Assembly (NCBI RefSeq): GCF_020497125.1
Contig: NC_059087.1
Span: forward strand, 14,479,925-14,543,924
Origin: Mauremys mutica
Taxonomy: Eukaryota; Chordata; Testudines; Geoemydidae
Length of the DNA stretch: 64,000 bases
Reading direction: 5' to 3'
Below are positions 20,800-33,328 of this stretch, in pieces. The notes beneath the pieces were generated by a model. The model searched no databases. It was given only the letters and a program-made list of their open reading frames with translations, and had not been told where the DNA came from. The position numbers and the translations under genes were made by a program. How positions within the stretch are numbered: position 1 is the first letter of the stretch; the number at the start of each line of letters is the position of its first letter.

Positions 20800-20945
20800 T
20801 TGGGAAAATGGAAGTGAAATATTTCTGGGTCCAGTTGAGTTGACCCAACAGAAACTTTTGGGTTTTGGCCAAAAATGTTTGGGGTTCTTTTGAGGAAAAC
20901 TCAAAGTTTTCTGTAGAGGGGGAAAAAAAATTCAGACTAGCTCTA
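20800..20945. repeat. AT-rich interspersed repeat (MITE-like)
   Basis: 'TTTTGGCCAAAAATGTTTGG', 'GGAAAACTCAAAGTTTTC' and 'CAGACTAGCTCTAG' resemble an AT-rich repeat also seen at 30770-31078 and 63800-63995, which ends in 'CAGCTCTA'-type sequence. Limits approximate. Confidence 0.45.
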
Positions 20946-22423
20946 GTCCCTAGCTACGGCTTTAACTAACAGCCAGCCGCAGCATGAAGGAAACAACAGA
21001 AGTCTTTTAAATTATTGCTACTTACTTTTTAGCCAGTTTAAGGGTGTCTTTAAAGGCAACAGATCAACTGCCTTTATTATATCCTCCAACACTGTGTGAG
21101 TCCAACACTGCATGACGGATGAATGCTGGAGACATTTGGCTTTTAGGTGGGGAAATGCATAATTAGCCTTGATGCAGAGCGTTTCATGTGTACCATTTCT
21201 CACAGAAATTGGGCTGTTTGAGTTACTTCTGATGCCTTGAGAGAGAAAACAATGGGTCTAACTTCTCCTGTCTTACACTGTATCATTGTTTACACCTGTG
21301 CAAAGTGTGGCCATGCAGACTTGCACTGAGAGAAATAACAAAATAGGCAAGGCAGGAGAGAATCAGGCTCAGTGGCTTAACTTCCTTCCTACTATCTATA
21401 CATTGGCCTGAACCTGCTCTCACTGAAGCCAATGGCAAAACTCCCACTGATGTCAGCAGTGCAGGATCAATCCCTATGTGATCGTATCACTATCAGTCCC
21501 TATGTAAAGTCATGACTCGCTCCTCCAAGCTGCAGGGCTCCCTCCACACCCACTGAAATCAGTATCCTAGGATTGGGCCTTGTTTCCTGGTTGGTGTCAC
21601 GACAAGTGCCCAGTCCATTCCTCTGTTCCCCCATTTGTGCCCATCTAAAGCTGAACCCTTTAAAAGTTATGGGTCATTGACTGCACATTTCCGAGCATGG
21701 GACTGGATCACATACCCCCAGCAATAAAGCAGCCAACGTCAATATCCCCAGCAGGCAGACTGCCTTGCTACAGATAAATACCTACATGAGCTGGTGAAAA
21801 CATTTTCACCCTGCTACAGTAGTGTGGGATGTGCCATTGTGAGGAGGTGGAAGGTCAACCTCTCACACTCTCCTTCACTGGATACATCTCAATGCCAAGT
21901 AATATCTAATGGAGGTAATGAATACCGACACGTACGTTTCTCCAACCCAGTTCTCCTCTGGCAGTAATGACTGACCAAGATTGATGAGTCTAATACCAAA
22001 GCAGGTGGTTTGTTTGTTTCTTCCACAGGATTCATTTTTCAAATTAGATTCAGATTTTTCTCCCCAGGGAAGGGTTACAGGACAGAGAGAAAGGTTCTGA
22101 TGATTAAGGAGTTACCTACAGCCGTCCAGGATAATTTCACAGCTGCCGCCTCCCCAAGCCATTGAAGACAGGGGCTTGATTCACCACTGTGTTAGCCCAG
22201 CTTTACCCCTGTGTAGCCCAATAAAGTTACATCAGAGTAAAACTGGACCAAAGCAGTGATGAACAAGGGGAGTGATTCTGTGCTGATTGGCACTTTGCAC
22301 ACTCGTTTGGGCAACTGAGCTCAAAGTACACGTAAATTATACAAAATTCAAGGCAGAGCTTGATAATAAGAATCATACCTAGGAACAAAAGGATGAAATC
22401 AGTCCCAGTGATTATCTGTAGGG
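20946..22423. other. gene-free stretch with short palindromic repeat pieces
   Basis: At 21405-21475 'CTCTCACTGAAGCCAATGGC' and 'AAAACTCCCACTGATGTCAG' form the two arms of the ancient amniote 'GACTTCAATGGG' repeat; another piece is near 22170-22255. Nothing else recognised. Confidence 0.4.
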
Positions 22424-22505
22424 CCCTACCAAATCCATGGCCATGAAAAACACACCACAGATTGTGAAATGTGGTCTGGTGTGTACTTTTACCCTATAGT
22501 AAAAG
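22424..22505. repeat. hAT-like MITE fragment
   Basis: 'TAGGGCCCTACCAAATCCA' followed by 'GGCCATGAAAAACACACCAC' and 'GTGAAATGTGGTCTGGTGTG' matches the left part of a repeat I recognise from reptiles. The right end is missing. Confidence 0.5.
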
Positions 22506-22789
22506 ACCTACTGCTTAATATTAAATTGTGCTGGTTGAATTTAATCCCTGTGTTGTAAGAAAGGCATTTCGGTGTTTCTTTCCACAATGAAGAAATGGCA
22601 CTTGTTTCTCCACTGCCTCACAGGATCCCTACAGAGAGGGTAAGAGGCTAAGCATAGTGTCATCTGCCTTCCCAGTAGCAACGTTTACCTCTGCACAAAA
22701 CATGCCCTGTGGAAGATGTAAGTGGAGGGTGAGGGGAGCCCCAGCAGGTCCCTCCCCTACACAGATGACCCACAGGGGAAGTTAGAGAC

Positions 22790-23098
22790 CAGGGGTTGGC
22801 AACCTTTCAGAAGTGGCGTGCCCTGTCTTCATTTATTCACTCTGATTTAAGGTTTTGCAGGCCAGTCATACATTTTAATGTTTTTAGAAGATCTTTCTAT
22901 AAGTCTATAATAGGTAACTAAACTATTGTTGTATGTAAAGTAAATAAGGTTTTTAAAAGGTTTAAGAAGCTTCATTTAAAATTAAGTTAAAATGCAGAGC
23001 TCCCCAGACCGGTGGCCAAGACCCGGGCAGTGTGAGTGCCACTGAAAATAAGCTCACGTGCCGCCTTTGGCACGTGTGCCATAGGTTGCCTACCCTGG
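22790..23098. mobile_element. hAT-type MITE, about 309 bp
   Basis: Left end CAGGGGTTGGCAACC; right end AGGTTGCCTACCCTGG, inverted apart from small changes. Flanks TTAGAGAC (22782-22789) and TTATAGAC (23099-23106) match at 7 of 8. The interior is AT-rich with a CpG-bearing right arm ('CACGTGCCGCCTTTGGCACG'). Non-coding. Confidence 0.82.
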
Positions 23099-23106
23099 TT
23101 ATAGAC

Positions 23107-24700
23107 AGTTAACGCTTCCTGAATTATCTTCCACAGAGATGCAGCCCACAACAGCTGGGTATTGGGCACTGCTAAGCAGCCAGCCCTATGGAAAACGCAC
23201 TATAAGGAGTTCCTTCCCCCAGCTTTTCAGGGTCAACAAGATGGGGGGGGGGGCTGAATCCCTGACCTGTGCTGCTCTTGAGAGTCAATCCTTTTGCCTA
23301 GCAGCGGAACATATGGGCTTATAGGACTGTGGGAAATTACCAGGAATGGGCAAAGAGCAGCAATTCTCTGCCATCCAAACTCAGCCGGACGCATTGATTG
23401 CCTGGACTCTGGCAGCAGCAGCTGACACTTTCTTGTACTACCCCTGTTATATCCTCTGACCTAAATGACCAACTTAAGCTGAGACAGAGCTAAGCGGATA
23501 TGTTTCTATCCCGAGCCTTAACGTGTTACACTCGAGGACCAGCTATACTGTTTTTCAGCATCAGTGATACAAATGGCATAAGCTCCAGTGCAAACAGAGC
23601 CCAAGCATCTTTAACCACAGGCTGGGTGAGGCGACAGATGTTTACACTAGGCCTTGCAGTGTCAGTAGCACTGGCAGAGCTGCACCAAGACTGAAGACGA
23701 GTAGCAATTTCCCTAGTGTAGATGAGACCTTCGAGGGATCTTGGCACTTCTTTAGGCTAGAGAATATTTTACTAATCTATTATACTGTTCCTAATTTGAA
23801 ACAATGTGTGATGGATGGGAAAGGTTAAATAGGTTTGATCAGCAATATAAAGTGCACTTTATATGAAGTTAGTTAGCGGTAAAATGCAAACAAGCATCTG
23901 CATTATAATCTCTCTATTATGGTGGTCTTATATTCTACATTCAGATTGCATACTGTGTAAATGCAGCCCACCTAATAATTCCAGAACACAAAATATCACT
24001 GTCCAAAGTGCTCGAAATCAAGCTCCATTTTAGTTTGAAAATAAGACCAGGAATCTTTACTGTTCAGTCACGACTGTCCCTTGGCATGAATCTCAGTCAT
24101 CTGTTCTAGGTGTCATTGACACCTTTTGTTCAGTCCATTGATTCTCTCCTTCCTTCTGTGCGGTGCTTCAGTTTCCCCTTGAGCTCCCGCGGCGCTTATT
24201 GAAAAGGCCTTTGAGCAGCTCCCCATCCGGTAATCAAAGATTATAGATTAGATAAAGACAAATTAGAATGTCTGGTGTTGAGCAGCAAGGACATTTGGTG
24301 AATGTCACAGACATGCGCACATGGCTGAATCACGCATTGTTTGTTGTCATGAAATGTCCTTTGCCTTCGGGTTAGCTCTCACTCTCCTGCATCTTATTAA
24401 CTTCTCACTTAACCAGGATACTTCACTCGCAGGAGTGTTGCTTTGGATCTGACTGGGGTCAAATCCAGGTCAAAAATGGAATCAGCTGGGGTCAAATCTG
24501 AAAGGAGGATGTAGCAAGAGAATGTTTTGTTCTGGCTGAGCTGAGCCATGGAAGTATAATCGAGTGCACACAGAACAGGATGAGAGAGAGAGAGCAAACC
24601 GCACAACAGATGTTAGTCATGTCGTGTAAGGCACTACCAGAAGGTGCTCAGTTACTATGGTGATGACGGTAGTATAAGAACCTATATAGAACACATATAT
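23107..24700. other. gene-free stretch with a Harbinger-like end near 23640-23733
   Basis: 'CCCTAGTGTAGATGAGACC' at 23710-23730 resembles a right end of the Harbinger-like MITEs; the left end is not found. An 11-base G-run lies at 23243-23253. The 24170-24400 part is unique and CpG-retaining (see findings). No gene seen. Confidence 0.4.
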
Positions 24701-24717
24701 ACACACACACACACACA
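24701..24717. repeat. (AC)n microsatellite
   Basis: About eight AC dinucleotides, preceded by ATATAT. Confidence 0.9.
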
Positions 24718-24874
24718 AATGAACACACGTATGTGATTTAAGGCTGATTTTCCTCCATTATAATTAATACCAAATGAATTTAGAGGGGGCCCTGCCCAAA
24801 TCCCTGATCTTAACCACAAAACTTCTGCACCCAGAATTAATTCAGAATTTCACAGCTTGCCTCTATCTTTATAA

Positions 24875-24970
24875 GTATCAGGGGGTAGCCTTGTTAGTCT
24901 GTAACCACAAAAACAACAAGGAGTCCAGTGGCATCTTAAAGATTAACAGATTTATTTGGGCATAAGCTTG
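24875..24970 (+). mobile_element. turtle-type SINE/short retroposon
   Basis: 'GTATCAGGGGGTAGCCTTG', 'TTAGTCTGTAACCACAAAAA', 'GTGGCATCTTAAAGATTAAC' and 'ATTTATTTGGGCATAAGC' give a near full-length core. Variant of the copy at 17192. Confidence 0.8.
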
Positions 24971-26454
24971 TTGTTTCTACCTTTATAACTGGCTGAATCA
25001 AAATCTTGGCTCCAAACACCCCAAATCTCAGAATTTGAGTCTTTCAAATGTTGGATCCAAATACTGTGGCTTGAGCCCTTCTCTAGGAATAATATTGCAA
25101 GTATTTTTTCTGTATTATATCACAGGAGCTTTTTCAGATGGAGCCAATCTCATGATTTTGGGTGATAGGCTAGCAATGCAAATACAGCATAATATCCCCG
25201 CTAATACTCCCTAGGGTAAGCAAGACTTAGGACTTTAAAACAAGTCAAACGAGGCAGATGAGAATCATCTTCCAGATTTTATTTTGTCTTTCTTGGCATC
25301 CCTTATACCTGTGAGATTTGCTTTTCCTCTTTGTTTCCTTGGGATTGCAAAATTGGGAGGTGGAGAGGGGAGACTGCGTCGTGGTATTTTTAAAGCAAGA
25401 AAAATCCACTGCCCTGAATGTGCCAGGGGAATGGGAGAAGACTGAGCTTTTCAGAAGAAAAAGAAATAGCTTTGGTTGAAGTTGAGAACTAGAAGTCCCT
25501 GCTTAAAGTCTGGAATAGGCGACAAATAAAATTAATGATATATTTCATATGGCAATGCATTGAAAGATGTGGACTTGAAATGTGAGGATTCCTATGCAGT
25601 TTCATATGGCATCCACATTATTACTAGTTAGTTCATAATTATTCATGGGTACAATGAATGTCAAGGGCAGAAGAGGGATTAGCCACTTTAATAGTGCCTT
25701 CTTAATTTGTAACCGGTATCAGACAGAACTTTGCCTTCAAGCAGACTTTTCTCCAACCCAGCTAGACTAGAGATGTGTTGGAAGCCAAGTGCAGTCCTGC
25801 TTCCTTCTCCAATAGGAGCTGCTCAGATTTCCCATGGCCTGATCCATTAGAATGCAAGTAGATTGGCACCTAAATTATTACTTGGCAAAAACTGTCCTGA
25901 CAACAGGGCAACAACAATTCCATGTGTCAATCAGGGACTTCAAGTCAGGTGGCATGGTACTGAGGTGTATTGACCTTGTGTGAGTGAGATTGGAATGAGA
26001 TGGTGGAGGGACCTTGTCATTGATGTGTAGAAGCTGGGAAGCAAAGGGGCTGGAAGGAAGGAGTGTCCTACATATAAAATTAGAAAGAAGTAAAAGCAAG
26101 CAGGGAACAAACCCAAGCCACCGTGCTGAGGTTCAGCCACCATTAATATTGAACAGTGATTGTACTACTTCTAACATTTGCTGAGCTGCTTATTAAGAAG
26201 GTCCTAATAGAGATAGTTTGAGCAATCAGCATGCTGAGGAGGTATTTAGGAATGCTGCTGTCTACAGAATGCTCTTCTTCAGCTTCATTGCTTCACAAAG
26301 GCTCTACTCAGGTGTAAGAAATGCATTTCTCGAAGCAGTTGGAATGTTTATCATGTGCTTTTGGTGCTGTACCAGGGAAGTTTGCACACGCAGGCTCCTA
26401 TATATTGTAGGTGTGCTACGTTCTCTGTCATGAGGGTGATTATTAATTTTACTG
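24971..26454. other. gene-free stretch
   Basis: AT-rich; short frames only. No repeat confidently recognised. Confidence 0.4.
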
Positions 26455-26570
26455 TGGTGTAGAGCCCAACGGATCCCTTGAGCTGGGCACTGTGCAGAGA
26501 GATAGGCAGAGAAGATTCCTGCCCCGGACAACTCACAGTCTAATTTCAACCAAGTGGTAACAAACACTAA
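26455..26570. repeat. MIR/L2-like repeat fragment
   Basis: 'GAGCTGGGCACTGTGCAGAG' and 'ATTCCTGCCCCGGACAACTC', 'ACAGTCTAATTTC' match the amniote repeat described at 4604, same orientation. Confidence 0.6.
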
Positions 26571-26939
26571 GTGGGAAGAGGCCTGGGAAAGGGACACCAA
26601 GGGAACCACAACCATATGATCATGCAGTTCCATAGTAGCTGGGTGCACCACTTGATGGGTCTGAATCGTTTGAATTCTCTTTTCTTTTATAAACTCCAGC
26701 TAAAGCCAACAACTGCTCAGTCCAACGAAGTCCTTATTAATTGGCCCAAGCCTTATAGGTATGTAATATGGAGCCTTTCTTAGCGCCCCTTGTGGCAAGA
26801 TGGGGAGTTACACCAATCTGGCTCCATCCCCCCGGCCCCCCTTATGTCACCACACCCAACTCACCATTTGTCAAGTCCTTATTATGACTCAAGTCCCCTG
26901 GCCAGCTCCTCAGTGATCTCTGTCCCCTTGAGGATGGTG
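26571..26939. other. gene-free stretch
   Basis: Short frames without domains. Possibly the margin of the LTR-like segment that follows. Confidence 0.35.
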
Positions 26940-27375
26940 GAGAGTCAGACATTCCAGGGCATTAGGAGGAGCTAATCAGCCCTAGGTCTCCTGGGTTTAA
27001 GGCCTTCTCCAAAAGCACCTGGCTAGAGTAGGTAGGGAACCCAGACCCACCCACTCCTCTGGGTTCCAGCTCAGGGCTCTCATTTTGAACTGCCAGAGGC
27101 TGCCCCCCGAGCTACCTCCTACCTCTTCTCCTCTGTAGGCTTCCCCCAGCCTCTTGTCCTGCTTCTCCCTCTTTGGAGTGCCAGTTTGTCCAGAAACTTC
27201 TCACCAGTCTGCTGGAGAGATCCCCTGTGGCACCCACTCCACCCTCCTCCCTTGCAGCCCTTATATTCTCACGGCTGCTGTGGGGCTGCCCATCAGCTCT
27301 GGCTGAGCAGGCAGGCAGGTACTTTGTTAACCCTTTGGCTGCTGAACCAGCACAGGGAACACACCCCATGACAAG
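26940..27375. repeat. possible LTR-type repeat fragment
   Basis: 'GGGTTCCAGCTCAGGGCTCT' and the pyrimidine-rich run to 'CAGCCCTTATATTCTC' look like the wording of a turtle retroviral LTR. I cannot define TG...CA ends or target duplications, so this is a tentative call. Confidence 0.3.
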
Positions 27376-27510
27376 CGGTCAGAGTGGATGCACAACTTGA
27401 GCAGAATACTTTAATGAAAAAGCTGCTTCAGATTTAAAGTGGCCAAGCGGTGCAGGGGATATTGCTGAACTGCTAGGTTACCTTGTACTATATCATCAGA
27501 TCCTATAAGC

Positions 27511-27841
27511 CAGTGGTTCTCAAACTAGGGCTGCCGCTTGTTCAGGGAAAGCCCCTGGTGGGCCGAGCCAGTTTGTTTACCTGCCACGTCCACAGGTTCG
27601 GCTGCTCCAGGATCTACTGGCCGCGGTTCACTGCTCCGGGCCAATGGGGGCTGCAGGAAACAACGTGGGCAGAGGGACATGCTGGCCACCCTTCCTGCAG
27701 CCCCCATTGGCTTGGAGCGGTGAACCACGGCCAGTGTGAGCCGCGATTGGCCAAACCTGTGGACGTGGCAGGTAAACAAACCAGCTCAGCCCCGCAGGGG
27801 CTTTCCCTGAAAAAGCAGCGGCCCCAGTTTGAGAACCACTG
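27511..27841. mobile_element. hAT-type MITE, 331 bp, near-complete hairpin
   Basis: Begins CAGTGGTTCTCAAACT and ends AGTTTGAGAACCACTG, a perfect 16-bp inverted repeat. Flanks CTATAAGC (27503-27510) and ATCTAAGC (27842-27849) match at 6 of 8. Internal arms pair as well: 27570-27601 with 27751-27782 (two mismatches) and 27640-27659 with 27692-27711 (perfect). The 119- and 84-codon frames on opposite strands are palindrome shadows. Confidence 0.88.
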
Positions 27842-27849
27842 ATCTAAGC

Positions 27850-28258
27850 TATCTCACAGTTAGCTTGGCAAAATAATCCTATGCTCTATTCTGAGCTATC
27901 CCAATTTTACTCAGTAGACTCATGATATGACAGCTGGTGATATATCACTGGGAACCGTAACTCGCAGTCTTACTGATGTCACTGCAGCCCTTTGAAATGA
28001 TGTTACTATTCTTGGGACATATTCTAAAAGCCCTTGTTACATGATCCATAACCTCCACTGCAGCTAAACAATAACTGGTCTCTCTGGTCTTTCTAAGCAC
28101 TGTCCCATTGCCAACATGTATTTCTTATTTAAGTTCGTGGAGCATTTTGTTGCCTCTCCAGCTGAATCTTGACTTTCCATAAACTTATTTTACAAGCCTT
28201 CCCATCTGTTTCTGAGCTCTGGGTATGAATGTTGTAGCTGTATAAATCTGTAGACAGC
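27850..28258. other. gene-free stretch
   Basis: Nothing recognised. Confidence 0.35.
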
Positions 28259-28285
28259 AGAGAGAGAGAGAGAGAGAGAGAGAGA
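28259..28285. repeat. (AG)n microsatellite
   Basis: About thirteen AG dinucleotides. Confidence 0.92.
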
Positions 28286-30519
28286 AATGTGCGTACGTGT
28301 CTATGTTCATCTCCTCCACAGAACCTAGATGCAGCATGCCAAGATGTGCCATGACAATGTAGTAAAATACAATTCTGAATCTCCGTCACTGTTGAGCCTG
28401 CTCAGTATTATGGATGCATTTAATATTTATGACCATGATGAATTATATTGATGGCTCGGCTTCCCATTATTGAATCACAGCCAGCAATACGTCTCTTGCT
28501 CCGGGGCTTTACACAGACTGTTTTGGGTTATGAGCTCTTTGTGTGCATTAAGACTCCGTCTTGGGCCCATTACTATTCTGGCTTTTTATGTTAATAGTAA
28601 AGTAGACTATTAGCATCACATTCCTTGTCATCTGTTTGCCAGTGACATGTAACCATAGCGCTCTGTGCATCTGAATATTGCTGAATGGGGACTCTCAATC
28701 TGCTGTCTAACCCTCCTGGTTAACTTTAGTACATGAGGGAGACGCACCGTGCACAGTTAAATATCAGTAAACCAAAGGTGAATCCTAATTTGGTTTTGGC
28801 TGGGGGCAAAACAAGCCCCGCTGAGATCACTAAATAACAAAAAGCCATCTACTTTCTCATGACCGCTAGTCTGCAGTGTCCTTGCAGCTGGCTGTAGCCA
28901 AAGCCTGGAGTTCGGAAGCCATGATCCTGCTCATCACAGGCATGAGCACATCATTTGAATTTAAACAGACAGAAGTCTAACAAGCTGAGACTTAAAATCT
29001 AGCCTAGAGACCACCCGGGTGTGCCCTGATATAACCAATATGTGGGATGGGAGAATATGGGCTATTCTTAGACCCTTTCAGTGCCTCGGCACAATAGGGT
29101 TAGTTAAGGAGCTCAGCCACCAGATGTTTTCTGCTGAAGGCAGTGCTCCCGGACCTTGACAAACCTGCCTCCTGGCTGACCCCATGCTCATGAGGCTGGC
29201 CCCTGCCTGCCTTTTGCTGAGGGTTTGGAGATGGTGATAACAAGAATCTTTCCTAGAAGTTAGAGGACTCCTGTTCAGGCAGATGTCTGAAAACAGGGAT
29301 CCTCCCAGTGTGAGGTCTGGAACCAAACGAATCAGAGGTCGCTCACAAACACTGATAAGTGCCACCCATATTTGAGAACAAAGAGGCACAGCGACACAAC
29401 AGAATCCACGCTCTCCAGCCCCTCTTTGGTGACACGAAGATTGGAGCAACGCTGACGTTAGTGCTAATAAACAACGTAGGCTGCACCCTAACACTGCTTC
29501 CGAGAAGAATGTTTCTCAAAGATCTTTTACTTCTATACCTAGGCATGCTACTCAAGGGGCTGAGCGTTCATTTGGGCTCAGATCCTCTGTTACACTCAGA
29601 TCCACATGCTACACTGGACTGGCCTATAGCGTAAGAGAGCCAGGCTGTCTGTAGGACAATGACGCATCGGTCTGAATCAGAGGAAGTCAAGGCACCTCTG
29701 GACCTTTTCATACTCACTAATAGTTTGGTAAAGAACTGTCACTGCAAGGAGACCCAGGGAAAAGGGCACTGGAGGAAAAAAACCCCACTTCTTACAACTG
29801 CTCCTCTCAGCTGAGTCGCCTCATGCTCTGCTCCTCCAGACGATACCCGTCTGGTGGCTGCTGAGCCCAGGTGACTGTCGGTGACAGTCTGCTCATGTGC
29901 AACCCTATCAGCTAGGCCGTGGTGTTCCCTGCAGGTCAGAGAAGGCTGTCTGGATGCAGTCGGAAGAGCAGAGCTGACAGGAAAAGCATGATAAAGGGAG
30001 CAATTCATTTAGTGACATCATCCTGAATGTAAAAGCCAGGACACACCTGAGGAAAAAGGGGAGAGGGAAAGGAGAAGGGAAGATGGAGGGACTTTTTTTC
30101 CCCCTTTAACAAATTAAATAAAGAAATCTAAAAAGACTACAGTTTGCATAATTTAACACTTCCCTAAACATGGGACATGCATAATTAATACCAAACAACA
30201 TGCTAATCACCTCATAATGTGAATAGAGAGGTAACCAATCCTCAGTTTATGTATAAGTAACAAGATGGAAGCCCGCTGAGTGCTGTATAGGAGGTTTTTT
30301 TCTTCTTACATTTGTGTGTCTCAGCATGATGGCTTATGCAGGAAATGTAATGTTTTATTTATGTTAAGCCTTGAACTGAAATATTTTGTTTCCTTTGCAC
30401 TTTAGTAGAAATATGTAAAACACACACACACAAAACCATGACATGTTCTGTCAGGGTATTGTAAAGACAAGTGCCTTGCTATTGGTCTGGGAGGGACTGG
30501 GTAGATGACATGGTGTAAC
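28286..30519. other. gene-free stretch; 28390-28640 may be conserved non-coding
   Basis: Unique, repeat-free sequence with AT-rich motifs such as 'GCATTTAATATTTATGACC'. A 138-codon minus-strand frame at 29078-29494 has no domain. A (CA)n run lies at 30420-30432. No gene seen. Confidence 0.4.
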
Positions 30520-30620
30520 ACGAAAGCTCATGCTGAAATAAAATTGTTAGTCTCTAAGGTGGCACAAGTACTCCTGTTCTTTTTGCGGATACAGACTAAC
30601 ACGGCTGCTACTCTGAAACC
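30520..30620 (-). mobile_element. turtle-type SINE/short retroposon
   Basis: Minus-strand copy: 'CGAAAGCTCATGCTGAAATA', 'TTGTTAGTCTCTAAGGTGGC', 'CTTTTTGCGGATACAGAC', 'TAACACGGCTGCTACTCTG'. Near full length. Confidence 0.83.
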
Positions 30621-31080
30621 TATTAATTCTTGTGGACTCAGTGGATACCAGGTTTTTCATTTCATATGATATTCTGCAATCTTGCATATTTTTTAACATT
30701 CTGAAATGGAACACAACCAAGCAATTTTGAAATTTCCCACAAAATGAAATTCTAACTCTCTTTTATTTAATTTTTTTTCTTTATGTGGATCAATTTAAAT
30801 GGTTCATTTTGATTAAAAAAAAGTTTCCAGTTTTGACTAGTTTAAACTTAAAATTTTGTTCCGATTTTGACTATTTTAAACTTCCAAAAAATGTATTATA
30901 ACAAATAACTTTGTGGAAAGAAATTTGTTTCAAAATGAAAAATCAAAACATTCTATTCCACAAAGTGTCAAAACAGAAGAAGTCAATATTAGTAAACACT
31001 TGATGTAGGTTTTTTATCTGAAGACTATTTTGTCAAAAATATCATGTTTCGATGAAAATTTCCAGCCAGCTCTACTAAAC
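30621..31080. repeat. AT-rich interspersed repeat (MITE-like)
   Basis: Long AT-rich run with 'GTTTCGATGAAAATTTCC' and 'AGCCAGCTCTACTAAAC' at the right end, wording I associate with a reptilian AT-rich repeat. Related to 20800-20945 and 63800-63995. Left limit uncertain. Confidence 0.45.
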
Positions 31081-33315
31081 TTTTGGGCCCAATTCTCCTC
31101 TCACTCGCATGGGTGTAAATCAGGAGCACCACCACGGAAATCCATGGAGTTACTCAAGGGTAAAAGCAAAGGGAGTGAGAGAAAACTCAAGCCCTCGCTG
31201 GTTGCAGAAGCCTGAGCAGTGTCAGTCTGAGCAGAGTGCTTGTGTAGTCTATAGGTATGCTGTGCCCCCTCCCTCTCCCACCTGGCACCTCAGTGCTTCA
31301 CATGACTGATCTATACCCCAGGTAGAGTTGAAGGTCTTGGTTTTGAATTACAAATCCCTAAATACCCCAGAAACCTTTGAGACTCTCTCTCCGCTCAGGC
31401 CATAATGCTGCTGCTGAGCTCAGCAGGGATACTCAAGTATTGATACCCCAGTATAAAAAGAGAGATGGCTGCAGCAGGGCATACTCCACCAGGGTCCCTC
31501 TTCTTTGGCATATTCTTCCCTCAGTCTCAGTCCTTAACAGCCCATGATTCTCCAGACATGTGTCATAGCCCCTCTTTTTGGGTGGGCATTGGCTGAGGCC
31601 TGAGGCAGTGAAGGATGTGATATGAGAGTTTTAAGCTGCTGATTAGATAAGTGTGGCAGGGCAGGGGAAGTGCTGCTGCCTTGGATGACTGGTACGACCG
31701 TGTTTTTAAATGCATGCCAAAGGGGCCACTGGTGTGAGGTTGGGTGCCTTAGGATGGCAAGCCAAAGAAACAAACAGATCATCCCATTTGTTTCAAAGCT
31801 ATAAGGTGTCAAAGGATTGCTAACATCTGCTTGCACACGTGGCAAATCAAAGTATCTGAAGGAAAGGTGCTCGCTGGAATAGGTTGTTGGACCATCACCC
31901 CGGAATACAACACCCTGCACCTCACAACATTGTTATCAGAAGAATGGCTGCACGATTAGTACTGTGAGCCCAGCATGGCAAGGGATGGGCTCCTGATTCT
32001 GATCCTGGCATTGCCAATGACTCCTACTGTCAGCTATTGTGTGTGTTTCAAGGATCCACAGCTGTAAAATGGGGATAATATTCACAATATAACAGTGTGC
32101 CCCTATATACCTGTCATCAGTGGCCAGAAGCCATGGTGAGTGGTGCCTTAGCAATGCCTCAATAGCTGGCATGTATCTAGGTATCTCCACCAACTTTAAG
32201 ATGCCACCTGTGGCCATGACAATGGACGTGAAAAAGCTGCAAAGAGGATAAGCATCTGGTATTGTCACAGACCCAAACCCTGAGGTCTTCTTTTCTCAGT
32301 CACTCAGGACCTTGCAAGGGAGTTTGTCTGAATGAAATAGGAGTAAGGACTTCAGGATTAGACCCACAGGATACAATGATCTGTTGGCAGAACTCTGCTG
32401 AAATCAGTGGAGCTACACTAGTAACGAATGTGCTTTGGGCCACAAGTGTAGAAAACTCCTGCAGTGATCTAAGACTATTGCCCCAAATCCAGATATTTTG
32501 CCTCTGGATATTGGGGTGGGGTGGCAGCTGTTGAACCTCCCAAAATAGTGCCTTGCTGCTTGATGGAAGGAAAAGGGAGCTGAGCTGGGCGGGTACAGAA
32601 AAGAAAGACTGTGCCAAGAGGAGAAAGAAAATGGGGTGAGAGATGTTGAGAGAGTAATGCAGTGTGATAAAGAATCAGGGAAAGCAAAGCAGGAAAGGAA
32701 TGGTAGAAGCAGAGAAACAGAGATATTTACTGTGTCCTTCTGAGCAGGCAGCATATTGGAATTTACAGGGATCCTAACAAAGGCCATGATCATACGTCCA
32801 TTGAAATCAGTGGCAAAACTCTCTTTGACTTCAGTGAGAGCAAGGCCAGGCTTGAAAAGAGCTGAAGTCCTGTGATTTTCATTATGCCACCTGCCCCCAG
32901 TGCAAAGCAGATGGGCTGACAAGTAGGTAGTGGGTGTGGTAGGAAGGTGTGCTGGTGAATCCATAAGCAGCTTGCTGTGTACACATATTTGCAGTCCAGA
33001 CTTTAGCTAGCACTGTAAGTCCAATTTTTGCCTATCAGCCTTGTCAGAGATGCCTGCTTTAATTAAAAAGTCGCTCCTAAATGATTTGTTTGGCATTTTA
33101 TTACCGCATGTCGTGCCAGACCAGGGCACTACTGATGTGGTTTGATGTATACTGGGGAACAAACATGATTCTAAGGTCACAAAAGAAGATTTGGTTTTTT
33201 TCCTTCCAAAAACTGTTGTTCAAACATAAAAAAACAAATATTTTTAACCTTACGCTGTTTAGGCCAGCTATGTCCAATAGTGTATGCTGGCCAGGTAATT
33301 AAGACATAGAAATAC
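31081..33315. other. gene-free stretch with old palindromic repeat pieces
   Basis: 'CCATTGAAATCAGTGGCAAA' at 32798 with 'TTTGACTTCAGTGAGAG' at 32824 are arms of the amniote 'GACTTCAATGGG' repeat; another piece is at 32395-32430. The 183-codon minus-strand frame at 32413-32964 crosses these and has no domain. A stretch near 31327-31400 ('AATTACAAATCCCTAAATAC') could be a LINE fragment but is too diverged to call. Confidence 0.4.
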
Positions 33316-33328
33316 CCAATATAAATAG

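Noticed and set aside
32413..32964. 183-codon minus-strand frame
   Set aside because: Crosses old repeat pieces, is low-complexity Ser/Phe/Leu-rich at its end, and has no domain.
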